DNA of 64,000 nucleotides, from the NCBI RefSeq assembly GCF_000717915.1, contig NZ_JOCX01000015.1, positions 192,260-256,259 on the forward strand, in the 5' to 3' direction. Position numbers and translations under genes: made by a program. This document shows, in pieces, positions 47,798 to 58,181 of the stretch (position 1 is the stretch's first letter; each line of letters opens with the position of its first letter). The notes under the pieces were generated by a model. It worked only from the letters and a program-made list of their open reading frames with translations, was not told where the DNA came from and searched no databases. Origin of the DNA: Streptomyces sp. NRRL S-244. Its GTDB lineage: Bacteria > Actinomycetota > Actinomycetes > Streptomycetales > Streptomycetaceae.

Positions 47798-49069
47798 ATG
47801 ATGCTCTTACGGCGCACCGCCTCGCTCGCGGCCCTTCTCGCCACCGTCCTCCCCCTGGCCGTCACCGCTCCCGCGCACGCGGACGACACCTCCTCCTGCC
47901 GTACGACGCCCTCCGCTCCCCTCGACACCGAGCAGGCGCGACTCGCGGATGCGCGCAGCACCGCGCTCGTCGAACGCGCCGGGTTCGGGGACTTCGTACG
48001 GCGCTTCCCCGCCGCACTGTGCGCAGTCCGCAACCCCGCCGAGGCCGGGCGGCTCCTCGACAGCTGGGGCGGGGCGCTCTGGCAGTCCGCCGTACGCCGC
48101 GCCCAGGGGCAGCGGCCCGGCGGCGACCTCCCGGCCGGGGACGACCGCCCCCTGTACTGGACCCGGCTGGCCATGACCACCGCGCTCGCCCGCTGGGAGC
48201 CGGGATTCGCCGTCGACCGCGCCGCGCTGCGCGCCCGCTTCGAGGACGCCTCCCGCGGCCTCGCCGACAACGGCTTCCGGACGCCGGCGGGCGTACGGCG
48301 CGTCTTCATCAGCGGCTTCGACCCCTTCGGGCTCGATGCCGAGCTGCGCCGCGCCAACCCCTCCGGTTCCGCCGCGCTCCAGCTCAACGGGCGCCGGATC
48401 ACCCTCGCCGACGGCAGCCCCGCCGAGATCCGGGCCGTCGTGCTGCCCGTGCGGTACGCCGACTTCGACGCCGGCATCGTGGAGCGGGCCTTCGCCCCGC
48501 GCCTGGCCGGCGGCCCGGGCGCGGCGGACGTGATCACCACGATCAGCCAGGGCTACCCCGGCATCTTCACCCTGGAGGCCTGGGCGGGCCGGGCCCGGTC
48601 GGCGGATCCGTACCCCGACAACACCGGCTCCCTCTCCGGCGGCACCCGCGAGCACCCGGTGACCGCCCCCGGTCTCGGCCCGGGCGCGGAGTTCATCCGG
48701 ACCACGCTCCCGACCGCGGCGGCGACCGGCGCCGTGCAGAGCCCGTACCCGGTGCTGCTCAACACCGCCGTCACCGAGATCCCGGCGGGCGCCGCGGAGC
48801 CGGTGGACCGCGCGGACGGTCCGACCCCGGGTTCGAGGGCGGTGGAGGGCGGCGGGGGCGGCTACCTGTCCAACGAGGTGGCCTACCGCTCCAACCGCCT
48901 CCGCGGCGAACTCGCCCCGCACCTGCCCGGCGGCCACCTGCACACCCCGGTCCTCACCGGCCTCCCGGCGGACCCGAACGTGCTGACGGGCCCCGAGTTC
49001 GAGCGCAACGAGACCGCGATCACCGCGGAGGTCCGCGCCGTCCTGGAACACACCGCCGCCCGCCCCTGA
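47798..49069 (+). CDS. Secreted pyroglutamyl-peptidase-I-like protein (Cys to Ser), TTA codon
   Basis: 423 residues. Signal peptide (SLAALLATVLPLAVTAPAHA) then a region with LDTEQARLADARSTALVERA and a C-terminal C15-like fold: VFISGFDPFGLD, RRANPSGSAALQLNG, ITTISQGYPG and GGYLSNEVAYRSNRL. In pyroglutamyl peptidase I the last motif carries the catalytic Cys (as in YLCN); here it is Ser (YLSN). Codon 4 is TTA (47807-47809), implying bldA dependence. The ATG pair at 47798/47801 has no ribosome site and may be leaderless; 47786 is another start. Follows the kinase after 69 bases. Confidence 0.75.
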   Translation: MMLLRRTASLAALLATVLPLAVTAPAHADDTSSCRTTPSAPLDTEQARLADARSTALVERAGFGDFVRRFPAALCAVRNPAEAGRLLDSWGGALWQSAVRRAQGQRPGGDLPAGDDRPLYWTRLAMTTALARWEPGFAVDRAALRARFEDASRGLADNGFRTPAGVRRVFISGFDPFGLDAELRRANPSGSAALQLNGRRITLADGSPAEIRAVVLPVRYADFDAGIVERAFAPRLAGGPGAADVITTISQGYPGIFTLEAWAGRARSADPYPDNTGSLSGGTREHPVTAPGLGPGAEFIRTTLPTAAATGAVQSPYPVLLNTAVTEIPAGAAEPVDRADGPTPGSRAVEGGGGGYLSNEVAYRSNRLRGELAPHLPGGHLHTPVLTGLPADPNVLTGPEFERNETAITAEVRAVLEHTAARP

Positions 49070-49074
49070 CCCGC

Positions 49075-50778
49075 CTACAGGGATCCGAGTTCGTCGCTCA
49101 GATCCGTCAGACCGAGTGAGCCGAGCGAGAGCGCGGCCATGTGCCAGCGTTTGAGGTCGAAGTCCGGGCCCTGCTTGGCCCGGGCCCGCTCCCGCCCCTC
49201 CAGCCAGGCCCGTTCGCCGAGTTTGTACGAGATCGCCTGGGCGGGCCTGCCCAGATAGCGGACGATCTCGCTGTCCAGGTAGGCCGCGGGCCGGCCGGAG
49301 TAGCGGCCGAGGAACTCCCGCGCCAGCGCGGGAGTCCACCGCTCCCCCGGCCGGAACGGCGAGTGCGCGGGGATGCTCAGCCGCAGGTGCATGCCGATGT
49401 CGATCACCACGCGGACGGCCCGCATCATCTGGTCGTCGAGGTGGCCCAGCCGGTGGGCGGGGTCGGTCAGGAATCCCAGCTCGTCCATGAGGCGTTCGGC
49501 GTACAGGGCCCAGCCCTCGGTGGTCGCATCGACCTTGGCGACGTTCGTCTGGTAGCGGGAGAGGCGGGCCGCGGTGAACGTCCAGTGCCCCAGCTGGAGA
49601 TGGTGCCCGGGGAAACCCTCGTGGTACCAGGTGGAGACGAGGTCGTGGGTGGGGAAGCGGGTCCGGCCCAGCGTCGGCAGCCAGGTCCGGCCCGGGCGGG
49701 TGAAGCCCAGGGACGGCTGCGAGTAGTACGGCGCCGCGGGGCCACCGGGCGGCGCGATGCACGACTCGACGTGCCTGACCGGCTCGGCGATGTCGAAGTG
49801 CCGTCCGTCCAGGGCCGCCACGGCCTCGTCCATCAGGGACTGGAGCCAGACCCTGGTCTCCTCCACTCCGTGGACGCTCTTGCCGTGGTCGCCCAGCCAG
49901 GCCAGTACCACCCAGGGGTCCTGCCCGCCCGGCAGGATGCGCGTCGCCTCGGCCCGCATCTCGGGCAGCAGCCGGTGGAACTCCTCCCAGCCGTACGCGT
50001 ACGCCTCGTCGAGGTCGAGGTCCGCGCCGGTGTGGTGGCGGGCGAAGCGGCCGTACCGCTCGCGCCCGACGGCGTCCTCGGCTCCGGCCCCGGTGGCCTG
50101 GGCCTCGTACTCGCGCCGGAACCACTCCCGCAGCTCCGCGAAGGCGCCCGTCGCCACCCGCGCCGCGGCCTCGACCTCGGCGCGCAGGTGCGGCGGCGCG
50201 CCGGCGGCGAGCGGGCCGAACCCGCCGCCCGCGGAGCCCGTAGAGCCCAGCCACTCCTCCAGTTGGGCCACGTTGGCCCGTACCTGGCGCGGCGCCGCCG
50301 CCACTCCGCGGCCCACGCCCTCGGCGAGGGAGGCCCGGTAGCCGCTCAGGCAGTCGGGCACGGCCCGCAGCCGCTGCGCGATCGCCGCCCAGTCCTCGGG
50401 CGTACGGGTCGGCATCACCGCGAAGACCTTGCGGACCCGGTGCAGGGGCGAGGAGATGTTGTTCACCGCGCGCAGGTGCTCGCCCGCCTCGTACTGGGCG
50501 AGTTCCGCGTCGAGCCGCTCCCGCAGCAGCCGTGCGCACCGCCGCTCGACGTCGGCGTCCACGCCGGCATCCGCTTGGGCGTCGCTCCCGGCGAGCCGTA
50601 CGAGGGTCTCGCGCGCGAGACCGGCCTCGGCGGCGGCCCCGTCGGGCGAGAAGTCCGGCAGTCTGCCGGCGCCGGCGGAGGTGCCGAGGTTCGTGCCGGT
50701 GATCGGGTCGAGCGCGACCAGGGCGTCGACATGCGCGTCGGAGATCTGGCGGGGCAGCTCACGCTGAGGCCTCAACAT
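49075..50778 (-). CDS. DUF885 metallopeptidase-like protein
   Basis: 567 residues, soluble. The zinc motif STWYHEGFPGHHLQLG with HExxxHH-type ligands is characteristic of DUF885, as are RHVESCIAPPGGPAAPYYSQ and the late GRPAQAISYKLGER. Related proteins are thought to be carboxypeptidases. ATG at 50778; no good ribosome site is seen. Convergent with the pyroglutamyl-peptidase-like gene (5-base gap) and divergent from the small membrane protein at 50988. Confidence 0.85.
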   Translation of the reverse strand: MLRPQRELPRQISDAHVDALVALDPITGTNLGTSAGAGRLPDFSPDGAAAEAGLARETLVRLAGSDAQADAGVDADVERRCARLLRERLDAELAQYEAGEHLRAVNNISSPLHRVRKVFAVMPTRTPEDWAAIAQRLRAVPDCLSGYRASLAEGVGRGVAAAPRQVRANVAQLEEWLGSTGSAGGGFGPLAAGAPPHLRAEVEAAARVATGAFAELREWFRREYEAQATGAGAEDAVGRERYGRFARHHTGADLDLDEAYAYGWEEFHRLLPEMRAEATRILPGGQDPWVVLAWLGDHGKSVHGVEETRVWLQSLMDEAVAALDGRHFDIAEPVRHVESCIAPPGGPAAPYYSQPSLGFTRPGRTWLPTLGRTRFPTHDLVSTWYHEGFPGHHLQLGHWTFTAARLSRYQTNVAKVDATTEGWALYAERLMDELGFLTDPAHRLGHLDDQMMRAVRVVIDIGMHLRLSIPAHSPFRPGERWTPALAREFLGRYSGRPAAYLDSEIVRYLGRPAQAISYKLGERAWLEGRERARAKQGPDFDLKRWHMAALSLGSLGLTDLSDELGSL

Positions 50779-50987
50779 GCCCGGAGCACTGCCCAGCGCC
50801 TCCCCCGGACACGCCCCGGGCCCGTGTCTTTGGCCGGTATCCCGCGGCCGTCCGCCCGGCCGCTCCCGCTCTGCGAGCAGGGCGGTTACGCCCCGACGTG
50901 CGCCATGTGCCGTCAGTACGCACGATGGACTACGGGACCGATGTGGCACGAAGACCGGGGTCCCGCACCCGAGAGAGAGGCGGCGCG

Positions 50988-51413
50988 ATGACCAGCACGC
51001 CGAGTGGAAGTGGCACGCCGACCGGTACCAGCAGTGGCTGGGCGGCCGGCGGCACGACGTTCGCAGGTGTCCTGATGATCGTCGGCGGTGTCTTCGCCAT
51101 CATCGAGGGCATCGTCGCGATCGCCAAGGACGAGGTGTCCCAGCAGGTCGGCGACTACACCTTCAAGTTCGACCTCACCGCCTGGGGCTGGATCCATCTC
51201 ATCATCGGCATCCTCGTGCTCCTCGCCGGTGCGGCGATCCTCAAGGGCATGGAGGCCGGCCGCATCGCCGGTATCGCTCTGACCTGCCTGTACGTGATCG
51301 CCCACTTCATGTGGCTGCCGTACCAGCCGTTCTGGTCGATCGTCGCCATCGGCATCGGCGTGTTCATCATCTGGGCCCTGTGCACCGACACCCCGCGGCA
51401 GGCGAGGCCCTGA
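50988..51413 (+). CDS. Four-helix membrane protein (DUF7144-like)
   Basis: 141 residues: a Ser/Thr/Gly-rich N-terminus, then four hydrophobic helices (FAGVLMIVGGVFAIIEGIVA; WIHLIIGILVLLAGAAIL; IAGIALTCLYVIAHFMW; SIVAIGIGVFIIWAL). A family common in Streptomyces and, I believe, named DUF7144; function unknown. ATG at 50988 with GAGAGAGG upstream. Confidence 0.75.
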   Translation: MTSTPSGSGTPTGTSSGWAAGGTTFAGVLMIVGGVFAIIEGIVAIAKDEVSQQVGDYTFKFDLTAWGWIHLIIGILVLLAGAAILKGMEAGRIAGIALTCLYVIAHFMWLPYQPFWSIVAIGIGVFIIWALCTDTPRQARP

Positions 51414-51458
51414 CGGTGTGACGGCGGCGGCCCGACACCGCCCGACACGCCCGATACC

Positions 51459-51491
51459 CTCGTGCCGGTACGCGTACGTCACCGGCACGAG
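51459..51491. promoter_or_regulatory. 33-bp hairpin or operator before the gene at 51505
   Basis: CTCGTGCCGGT (51459-51469) and ACCGGCACGAG (51481-51491) are perfect 11-bp arms around an 11-base centre. The right arm abuts the ribosome site of the gene at 51505. It could terminate the membrane-protein transcript or regulate the next gene. Confidence 0.45.
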
Positions 51492-51504
51492 GAGCAGGGA
51501 CAGC

Positions 51505-52155
51505 ATGACGATTCACCGGCCGGGCCGGCCCGAAGACCTGCCGGCGGCCGAACTGCTGTGGGCCCGGTGGGCGTTGGTCGCCGTACTGGAGGCGACCACC
51601 GCGGCGGAGAGCCGCGGCATCCACCGCACCGGGCACTGGATCGACGGCGCCGCGCTCCGCCTCGACGACGCCGGCTGCACGTGGTGGGCCCTGGCCCGGA
51701 TGGGCCAGGGCCGCTTCGTGCTCTACGGCGAGGACGAGTCGAGCGGCGTCAAGTGGCACAAGCCCGCGGTCGACATGCTGGCGCAGGGCCCGGACTGGCT
51801 CCCGTACGACAGGCTGCACGACCTGCTGGAGGGCTGGGAGCTGGGGTGCGTCTACTGGTACGAGAACGGCGCCTGGGCCCGCGCGCCCTACCCGGAGGAC
51901 CTCGAGGACGACGGCCTGGACTGCGGTATGGACCGCTTCGTCGAGCGGCGGGAAGTCCTCGGCCTGCTGGCCGACCACGGCCCGGACACGGAGGAGCTCC
52001 TGGAGGCCGCCGAGGAGTACCGGCTGGCACCCCGGGCACTGGACGCCCTGGTCACGGCCACCGGCAACGCGGACCGGGACGAGGACTGGGACCTGCCCGC
52101 CATGCACCGCGCGCTGGACCTGGCCGGCCTCGCGGGGGAACCCGTCGCCACGTAG
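51505..52155 (+). CDS. Hypothetical acidic protein
   Basis: 216 residues, acidic, no signal or membrane segment. Conserved-looking aromatic segments: WIDGAALRLDDAGCTWWALA, FVLYGEDESSGVKWHKP, DWLPYDRLHDLLEGWELG, WYENGAWARAPYPEDLEDDG. The pattern of a beta-rich domain with many Trp recalls small immunity or SMI1-like proteins, but I cannot place it. ATG at 51505 with GAGCAGGGA. Likely monocistronic. Confidence 0.65.
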   Translation: MTIHRPGRPEDLPAAELLWARWALVAVLEATTAAESRGIHRTGHWIDGAALRLDDAGCTWWALARMGQGRFVLYGEDESSGVKWHKPAVDMLAQGPDWLPYDRLHDLLEGWELGCVYWYENGAWARAPYPEDLEDDGLDCGMDRFVERREVLGLLADHGPDTEELLEAAEEYRLAPRALDALVTATGNADRDEDWDLPAMHRALDLAGLAGEPVAT

Positions 52156-52228
52156 TGCACGGGTTCCCGAAGTGTTCTAGCGTCGTATGAGGCGTCCGCG
52201 TGGAGGTGAGAACGTGGAGGTGAGCAGG

Positions 52229-52429
52229 GTGGCAAGTCCGACCCCGGCCCAGTTCCGGGCCGTCCACGGCGACATGGGCCGGTGGCAGGCCGTCGACTTC
52301 GATGTGTACGAGCACCTCGTCGAGAACCAGTACGTCGTCCGCCCGTGGCCCCGGCCGGAACCGGGCGACCCCCCGCCGCCCCGCCGGGGCGCGGACCCGG
52401 CGACCGGACTCGGGCCGCCGCCTGACTAG
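52229..52429 (+). CDS. Small hypothetical protein
   Basis: 66 residues from GTG 52229: MASPTPAQFRAVHGDMGRW, then DFDVYEHLVENQYVVRPW and a Pro-rich tail (GDPPPPRRGADPATG). GGAGGTGAG occurs twice upstream (52202-52210 and 52216-52224). The frame is also open from ATG 52187. The stop overlaps the convergent stop at 52426 by 4 bases (CTAG). Family unknown. Confidence 0.5.
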   Translation: MASPTPAQFRAVHGDMGRWQAVDFDVYEHLVENQYVVRPWPRPEPGDPPPPRRGADPATGLGPPPD

Positions 52430-52845
52430 GCGGAGGCCCGACCGGCGCGCGGAGCGGCGAGCCGCCGGGCGCCGCGGACCAGGCCGTACGTGCCCAGCGC
52501 CGCCGCCGGGACGGCCGTGACGGCGACCGCGGCCCACACCTGCGCGTAGTGCGCGGCCTGCGTGGGCGTCCGCTCGAAGGTGATCATCGGGCCCCAGGTG
52601 TAGTAGCCCCAGATCATGAGCAGCTGCGAGAGCACGGCCCGCAGGACGGCGTGCACCGCCGTGGGCGCCGTGGCCGAGACGAGCAGCACGATCGCCGCGT
52701 ACGGTACGTACCCGGATGCGAAGCGGCTCGCCGCGGTCACGTTCCTCCCGTCGCCGTCGCCCGCGACGGCGATCCAGGCGGACAGGGCTCCGGCGGCCAG
52801 GGCCACGGCCGCGGTGACGGCCGCTCGCTGCGCGCCCCTCTTCAT
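52426..52845 (-). CDS. Small integral membrane protein
   Basis: 139 residues with four hydrophobic segments: VTAAVALAAGALSAWIAVA, YVPYAAIVLLVSATAPTAV, HAVLRAVLSQLLMIWGYYTW and AAVAVTAVPAAALGTYGLV. Arg-rich C-terminus. ATG at 52845 with GGAG upstream. No catalytic motif. Separated by 91 bases from the upstream MFS gene on the same strand. Function unknown. Confidence 0.65.
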   Translation of the reverse strand: MKRGAQRAAVTAAVALAAGALSAWIAVAGDGDGRNVTAASRFASGYVPYAAIVLLVSATAPTAVHAVLRAVLSQLLMIWGYYTWGPMITFERTPTQAAHYAQVWAAVAVTAVPAAALGTYGLVRGARRLAAPRAGRASA

Positions 52846-52936
52846 CTCGTTCTCCTCACCTGCCACGTGCCGACCCGGTCTCCTCCACCCTCCGTCGCCG
52901 GTATGCGCGGGGAATGACAGGAATATGACCGTTTCG

Positions 52937-54307
52937 TCACGAGGTGGGCGCGGGAAGCGGCCCCGTCTCCTCCGCGGCTCGGTCCCCCTCGGCGCGGTCC
53001 CCCTCGGCACGGTCCCCCTCGGCACGGTCCCCCTCGGCGCGCTCCTTCGCCGCCCGGCGGCGCAGCGCGTCCTCGTCCGTGTCCGCGTCGTACGTCACCA
53101 GCTTGGGCAGCGTCACGGACAGGGCCGCCACCGCCGCCACGCACATCAGGCCTCCACTCCAGAACGCCGGCCGCGTGCCCGTCCAGCCCGCGACCGTGCC
53201 CGCGCGGACCTGCCCCAGCTGCGGGCCCACGCTGTACGAGAGCACCTCGATGCCCGCCAGCCGCCCGCGCAGCTCCTCGGGGATGGTCTGGTTCCAGATC
53301 GTCGCCCGGCCCAGGCCGCTCAGCATGTCGCCGGCGCCCGCGACCGCCAGGCACACCAGCACCACCCGGATGTCGGTGAACCAGCCGGTCGCCGCGATCG
53401 CCACGCCCCAGACCGCGGCTCCGCACACCACGAACAGGCCGTGCCGGCGCACCCGCGAGGTCCAGCCGCTGGTCATCCCGAGGACCAGGGAGCCCACGGC
53501 GCCCGCCGAGTACATGAGGCCCAGCGCCCACACCGCGTCGAGCTCGTCCGCGAGGAAGGGGAAGATCGTGTTCGGGAAGGCGAAGAACATGGCCGCCAGG
53601 TCCACCGCGTACGTGCCCAGCAGCACGGGCCGGCTCCACGCGTAGCGCGCGCCCTCGGCGATCCCGCGCAGCGAGGGCCGTTCCGCGTCCGGCGAGGGCG
53701 GCGCCGGGGCCAGCCGGGTGCACAGCACGACGGACAGCGCGAAGCCCGCGACGGTGACGCCGTAGGCGGCCGGATAGCCCGCGTAGGCGACGACCAGGCC
53801 GGCGAGCGCCGGTCCGGCGATCGCACCGATCTGGTAGCGCAGCGCGTTGAGCGCGGCGGCCGCGGTCATCTGCTCGTGCGGCACGATCCGCGCCATCATC
53901 GAGTCCAGGGCCGGGCGCTGTAGCCCGGCCAGCGCCGAGACGCCGGCCGCGACCACGTACAGGGGCCACAGCAGCGGGTTCGGCAGCAGCGAGTTGACGA
54001 GCAGGATCAGGGCCAGCACCCCGAGCCCGGCCTCGCTCAGCAGGATCATCCGCCGCCGGTCGATCGCGTCGGCCAGGGCCCCGCCGTAGAGGCCGAAGAC
54101 CACGAGCGGGACGAGTTCCACCGCGCCCATCGCACCGACCGCGAGCGGCGAGTCCGTCAGGTGCTTGATCTGGAGCGGGAGGGCGATCATCGCCATGAAG
54201 GACGTGAAGAACGTGATGGCGCCCTGGAAGAAGAGCAGCCGGAAGTCGCGGCTGGAGCGCCACGGGGAGAGGTCGGGAAGCAAGCGGGACGAACGGGTGG
54301 TACTCAC
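52937..54307 (-). CDS. MFS exporter (EntS/MFS_3-like) with repeat tail
   Basis: 456 residues, 12 membrane segments. N-terminal signature FRLLFFQGAITFFTSFMAMIA, then FGLYGGALADAIDRRRMIL (motif A), RPALDSMMARIVPHEQM and RGRLAGIEVLSYSVGPQLG are typical of the enterobactin-exporter-like MFS_3 group. The cytosolic C-terminal tail has four tandem AEGDR units encoded by 15-bp repeats (52981-53040). GTG at 54307. No regulator is adjacent. The substrate is unknown. Confidence 0.87.
   Translation of the reverse strand: MSTTRSSRLLPDLSPWRSSRDFRLLFFQGAITFFTSFMAMIALPLQIKHLTDSPLAVGAMGAVELVPLVVFGLYGGALADAIDRRRMILLSEAGLGVLALILLVNSLLPNPLLWPLYVVAAGVSALAGLQRPALDSMMARIVPHEQMTAAAALNALRYQIGAIAGPALAGLVVAYAGYPAAYGVTVAGFALSVVLCTRLAPAPPSPDAERPSLRGIAEGARYAWSRPVLLGTYAVDLAAMFFAFPNTIFPFLADELDAVWALGLMYSAGAVGSLVLGMTSGWTSRVRRHGLFVVCGAAVWGVAIAATGWFTDIRVVLVCLAVAGAGDMLSGLGRATIWNQTIPEELRGRLAGIEVLSYSVGPQLGQVRAGTVAGWTGTRPAFWSGGLMCVAAVAALSVTLPKLVTYDADTDEDALRRRAAKERAEGDRAEGDRAEGDRAEGDRAAEETGPLPAPTS
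52981..53040. repeat. 15-bp tandem repeats in the MFS C-terminal tail
   Basis: Four consecutive units GGTCCCCCTCGGCGC (two of them with a single A for G), encoding Ala-Glu-Gly-Asp-Arg four times. In-frame and therefore able to vary in copy number. Confidence 0.85.
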
Positions 54308-54333
54308 AGCGGATCATCGTGCGGGAGCCGCCC

Positions 54334-54368
54334 GCGCCCGGGCAACGCGTTTTCGTGTTCCCGGGCGC
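54334..54368 (-). terminator. Terminator after the S9 peptidase gene
   Basis: GCGCCCGGG (54334-54342) and CCCGGGCGC (54360-54368), perfect 9-bp stem with a 17-base loop, 20 bases beyond the stop at 54388. Confidence 0.5.
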
Positions 54369-54387
54369 GCGGCAGCGGCCGCGCCGG

Positions 54388-56412
54388 TCAGCTCGCGCCG
54401 GTGCCCAGGTGCTGCCACAGGAACGTGTACGCGAGCGCGTGGTTGACGGCGGCCTGTTCGTTGTCGCTGGCTCCGCCGTGCCCGCCGCCCGTGTTCTCGT
54501 GGAAGAGCACCCGGTGTCCCAGCTCCCGCAGCCGGGCGGCCGTCTTGCGGGCGTGGCCGGGGTGGACGCGGTCGTCGCGGGTGGAGGTCATCAGCAGCAG
54601 GGGCGGGTACGGCCGGTCCGCGGCGAGGTTGTGGTACGGGGAGAGGGCTTCGAGGTGGGGCCGGTCGGCCTCGCTGTCGGGGTCCCCGTACTCGGCGACC
54701 CAGGAGGCCCCGGCGAGCAGGCGGTGGTAGCGCAGCATGTCCAGGAGGGGCACCTTCGCGACGACCGCGCCGAACAGCTCAGGGTGGCGGACGAGCATGG
54801 CGCCCATGAGCAGGCCCCCGTTGCTGGCTCCGGTGATGCCGAGCCGGTCGGGGGTGGTGATGCCCCGGGCGGTGAGGTCGGCGGCGACGGCCGCGAAGTC
54901 CTCGAAGGCCCGTACCCGGTTCGCGCCGAGGGCGGCCCGGTGCCAGGCGGGGCCGTATTCGGAGCCGCCGCGGATGTTGGCGACCGCGTACGTACCACCG
55001 CGGGCGAGCCACGCCCGCCCGGTGAGCGGGCTGTAGCCCGGGGTCTGCTGGTCCCGGAAGCCGCCGTACCCGTAGAGGAGCGCGGGCCCGGGCCCGTCCT
55101 GGCCGGCGGGGCCGACGACGAAGTACGGGACCCGCGTACCGTCCGCGGACGTCGCGAAGAACTGGCGGACGGCCAGCCCGCGGCCGTCGAAGCGGGCGGG
55201 GGCCTGCTTGAGCGGCTCGCAGTCGCCGCCGATGTGCCCGTACGCGAGGGTGGAGGGCTGCAGGAAGCCGTCGACGTTCAGGAAGTACTCGTCGCTGACG
55301 TCCGCGTCGGTGTCGGTGACGGTCGCCGAGGACAGGGCCGGCACGTCCGCGAGCGGCCGGCGGCTCCAGCCGTCCGGGCCCGGGGTGAGAACCTCGATGC
55401 GGGTGGCGACGTCGGCCAGCGTCTCCAGGATCAGGTGGTGGCGGGTCCAGCTGTGCCCGGCCAGCGCGGTGCGCTCGTCGGGCGCGAACAGCACGTGCAC
55501 GGTGCGGTCACCGGCGAGGAACGCGTCGAAGTCGAAGGCGAGGAGGGAGCCGGCCGGGTGTCCGAGCCAGGGGGTCTTCGGGGTGACGATCAGCCACTGC
55601 CGGTACGCGTACTTCCCCGCGTCGTCCGGGACCTCGATGCGGACGAGCCGGTCGCCGTCGGCGAGCAGGTACAGCTCGTCGTGGAAGAAGTCGGTGTAAC
55701 GGGAGACGAAGTCGCGCTCGTGACCGGGGGTCGGGTCGTGCCAGCCCGAGGCGGACACGTCGCCCGCCTCGGCCTCGAAGACGACCTCGGCGTCCGCCGG
55801 TGCGGTGCCCCGCCGCCAGCGGCGGACCGTACGGGGGTAGCCGGAGGCGGTCAGCGAACCCGGTCCGAAGTCGGTGCCGAGGAAGACGGTGTCCTCGTCG
55901 ATCCACCCGATCCGGGTCTTCGCCTCCGGGAGGTGGAAGCCGCCGGCTTCGGCGGGGACGAAGGCCCGGCCGTCGAGGTCGAACTCGCGGACCACGACGG
56001 CGTCGGAGCCGTCCCGGGACAGCTGGACCAGGGCCCGGCGGTAGTCCGGGTACCGCACCCGGGCGCCGGCCCACACCCACTCCTCGCCCTCCCGCGCCGC
56101 GAGGGCGTCGATGTCGAGGAGCACCTCCCAGACGGGGTCGTCCTTGCGGTACTGCTCCAGCGTCGTACGCCGCCACACGCCCTTGGGGCGGTCCGCGTCC
56201 CGCCAGAAGTTGTAGAGGTGCGCCCCGCGCCGGGCGGTGTACGGGATGCGGTCGGCGTCGTCGAGGACCTCGCGCAGTTCGTCGCGCAGCCCCTCGAAGC
56301 CCGGGTCGGTGGCGAGGGCGGCGGCGGTCTCCGCGTTCCGCTCCCCCACCCAGGCCAGCGCGGCCTCGCCCTCGACGTCTTCCAGCCACAGGAAACGATC
56401 TTCAGCAGTCAC
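54388..56412 (-). CDS. Prolyl-oligopeptidase family (S9) serine peptidase
   Basis: 674 residues. N-terminal beta-propeller (about 70-420), then the alpha/beta hydrolase domain with LGITGASNGGLLMGAM (nucleophilic Ser), a late Asp region (MTSTRDDRVHPGH) and the catalytic His in ENTGGGHGGASD. The opening DRFLWLEDVEGEAALAWV is the family start. It cleaves after proline in short peptides and lacks a signal peptide, so it is cytosolic. GTG at 56412. Stands as a single gene. Confidence 0.93.
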   Translation of the reverse strand: MTAEDRFLWLEDVEGEAALAWVGERNAETAAALATDPGFEGLRDELREVLDDADRIPYTARRGAHLYNFWRDADRPKGVWRRTTLEQYRKDDPVWEVLLDIDALAAREGEEWVWAGARVRYPDYRRALVQLSRDGSDAVVVREFDLDGRAFVPAEAGGFHLPEAKTRIGWIDEDTVFLGTDFGPGSLTASGYPRTVRRWRRGTAPADAEVVFEAEAGDVSASGWHDPTPGHERDFVSRYTDFFHDELYLLADGDRLVRIEVPDDAGKYAYRQWLIVTPKTPWLGHPAGSLLAFDFDAFLAGDRTVHVLFAPDERTALAGHSWTRHHLILETLADVATRIEVLTPGPDGWSRRPLADVPALSSATVTDTDADVSDEYFLNVDGFLQPSTLAYGHIGGDCEPLKQAPARFDGRGLAVRQFFATSADGTRVPYFVVGPAGQDGPGPALLYGYGGFRDQQTPGYSPLTGRAWLARGGTYAVANIRGGSEYGPAWHRAALGANRVRAFEDFAAVAADLTARGITTPDRLGITGASNGGLLMGAMLVRHPELFGAVVAKVPLLDMLRYHRLLAGASWVAEYGDPDSEADRPHLEALSPYHNLAADRPYPPLLLMTSTRDDRVHPGHARKTAARLRELGHRVLFHENTGGGHGGASDNEQAAVNHALAYTFLWQHLGTGAS

Positions 56413-56496
56413 CCCACGATTGTGCAGCCCCGCGGGGGTGGCCGGAGCCGCGTCGGGTGAAGCGGGGTCTTCGGGTCCGGTTCCGGCGGGGGCCGG

Positions 56497-58137
<1,641 letters not shown>

Positions 58138-58181
58138 ACGCCGCCTCCCTGGTCACAGGCCGATACGGCGGTCAGACCAGG

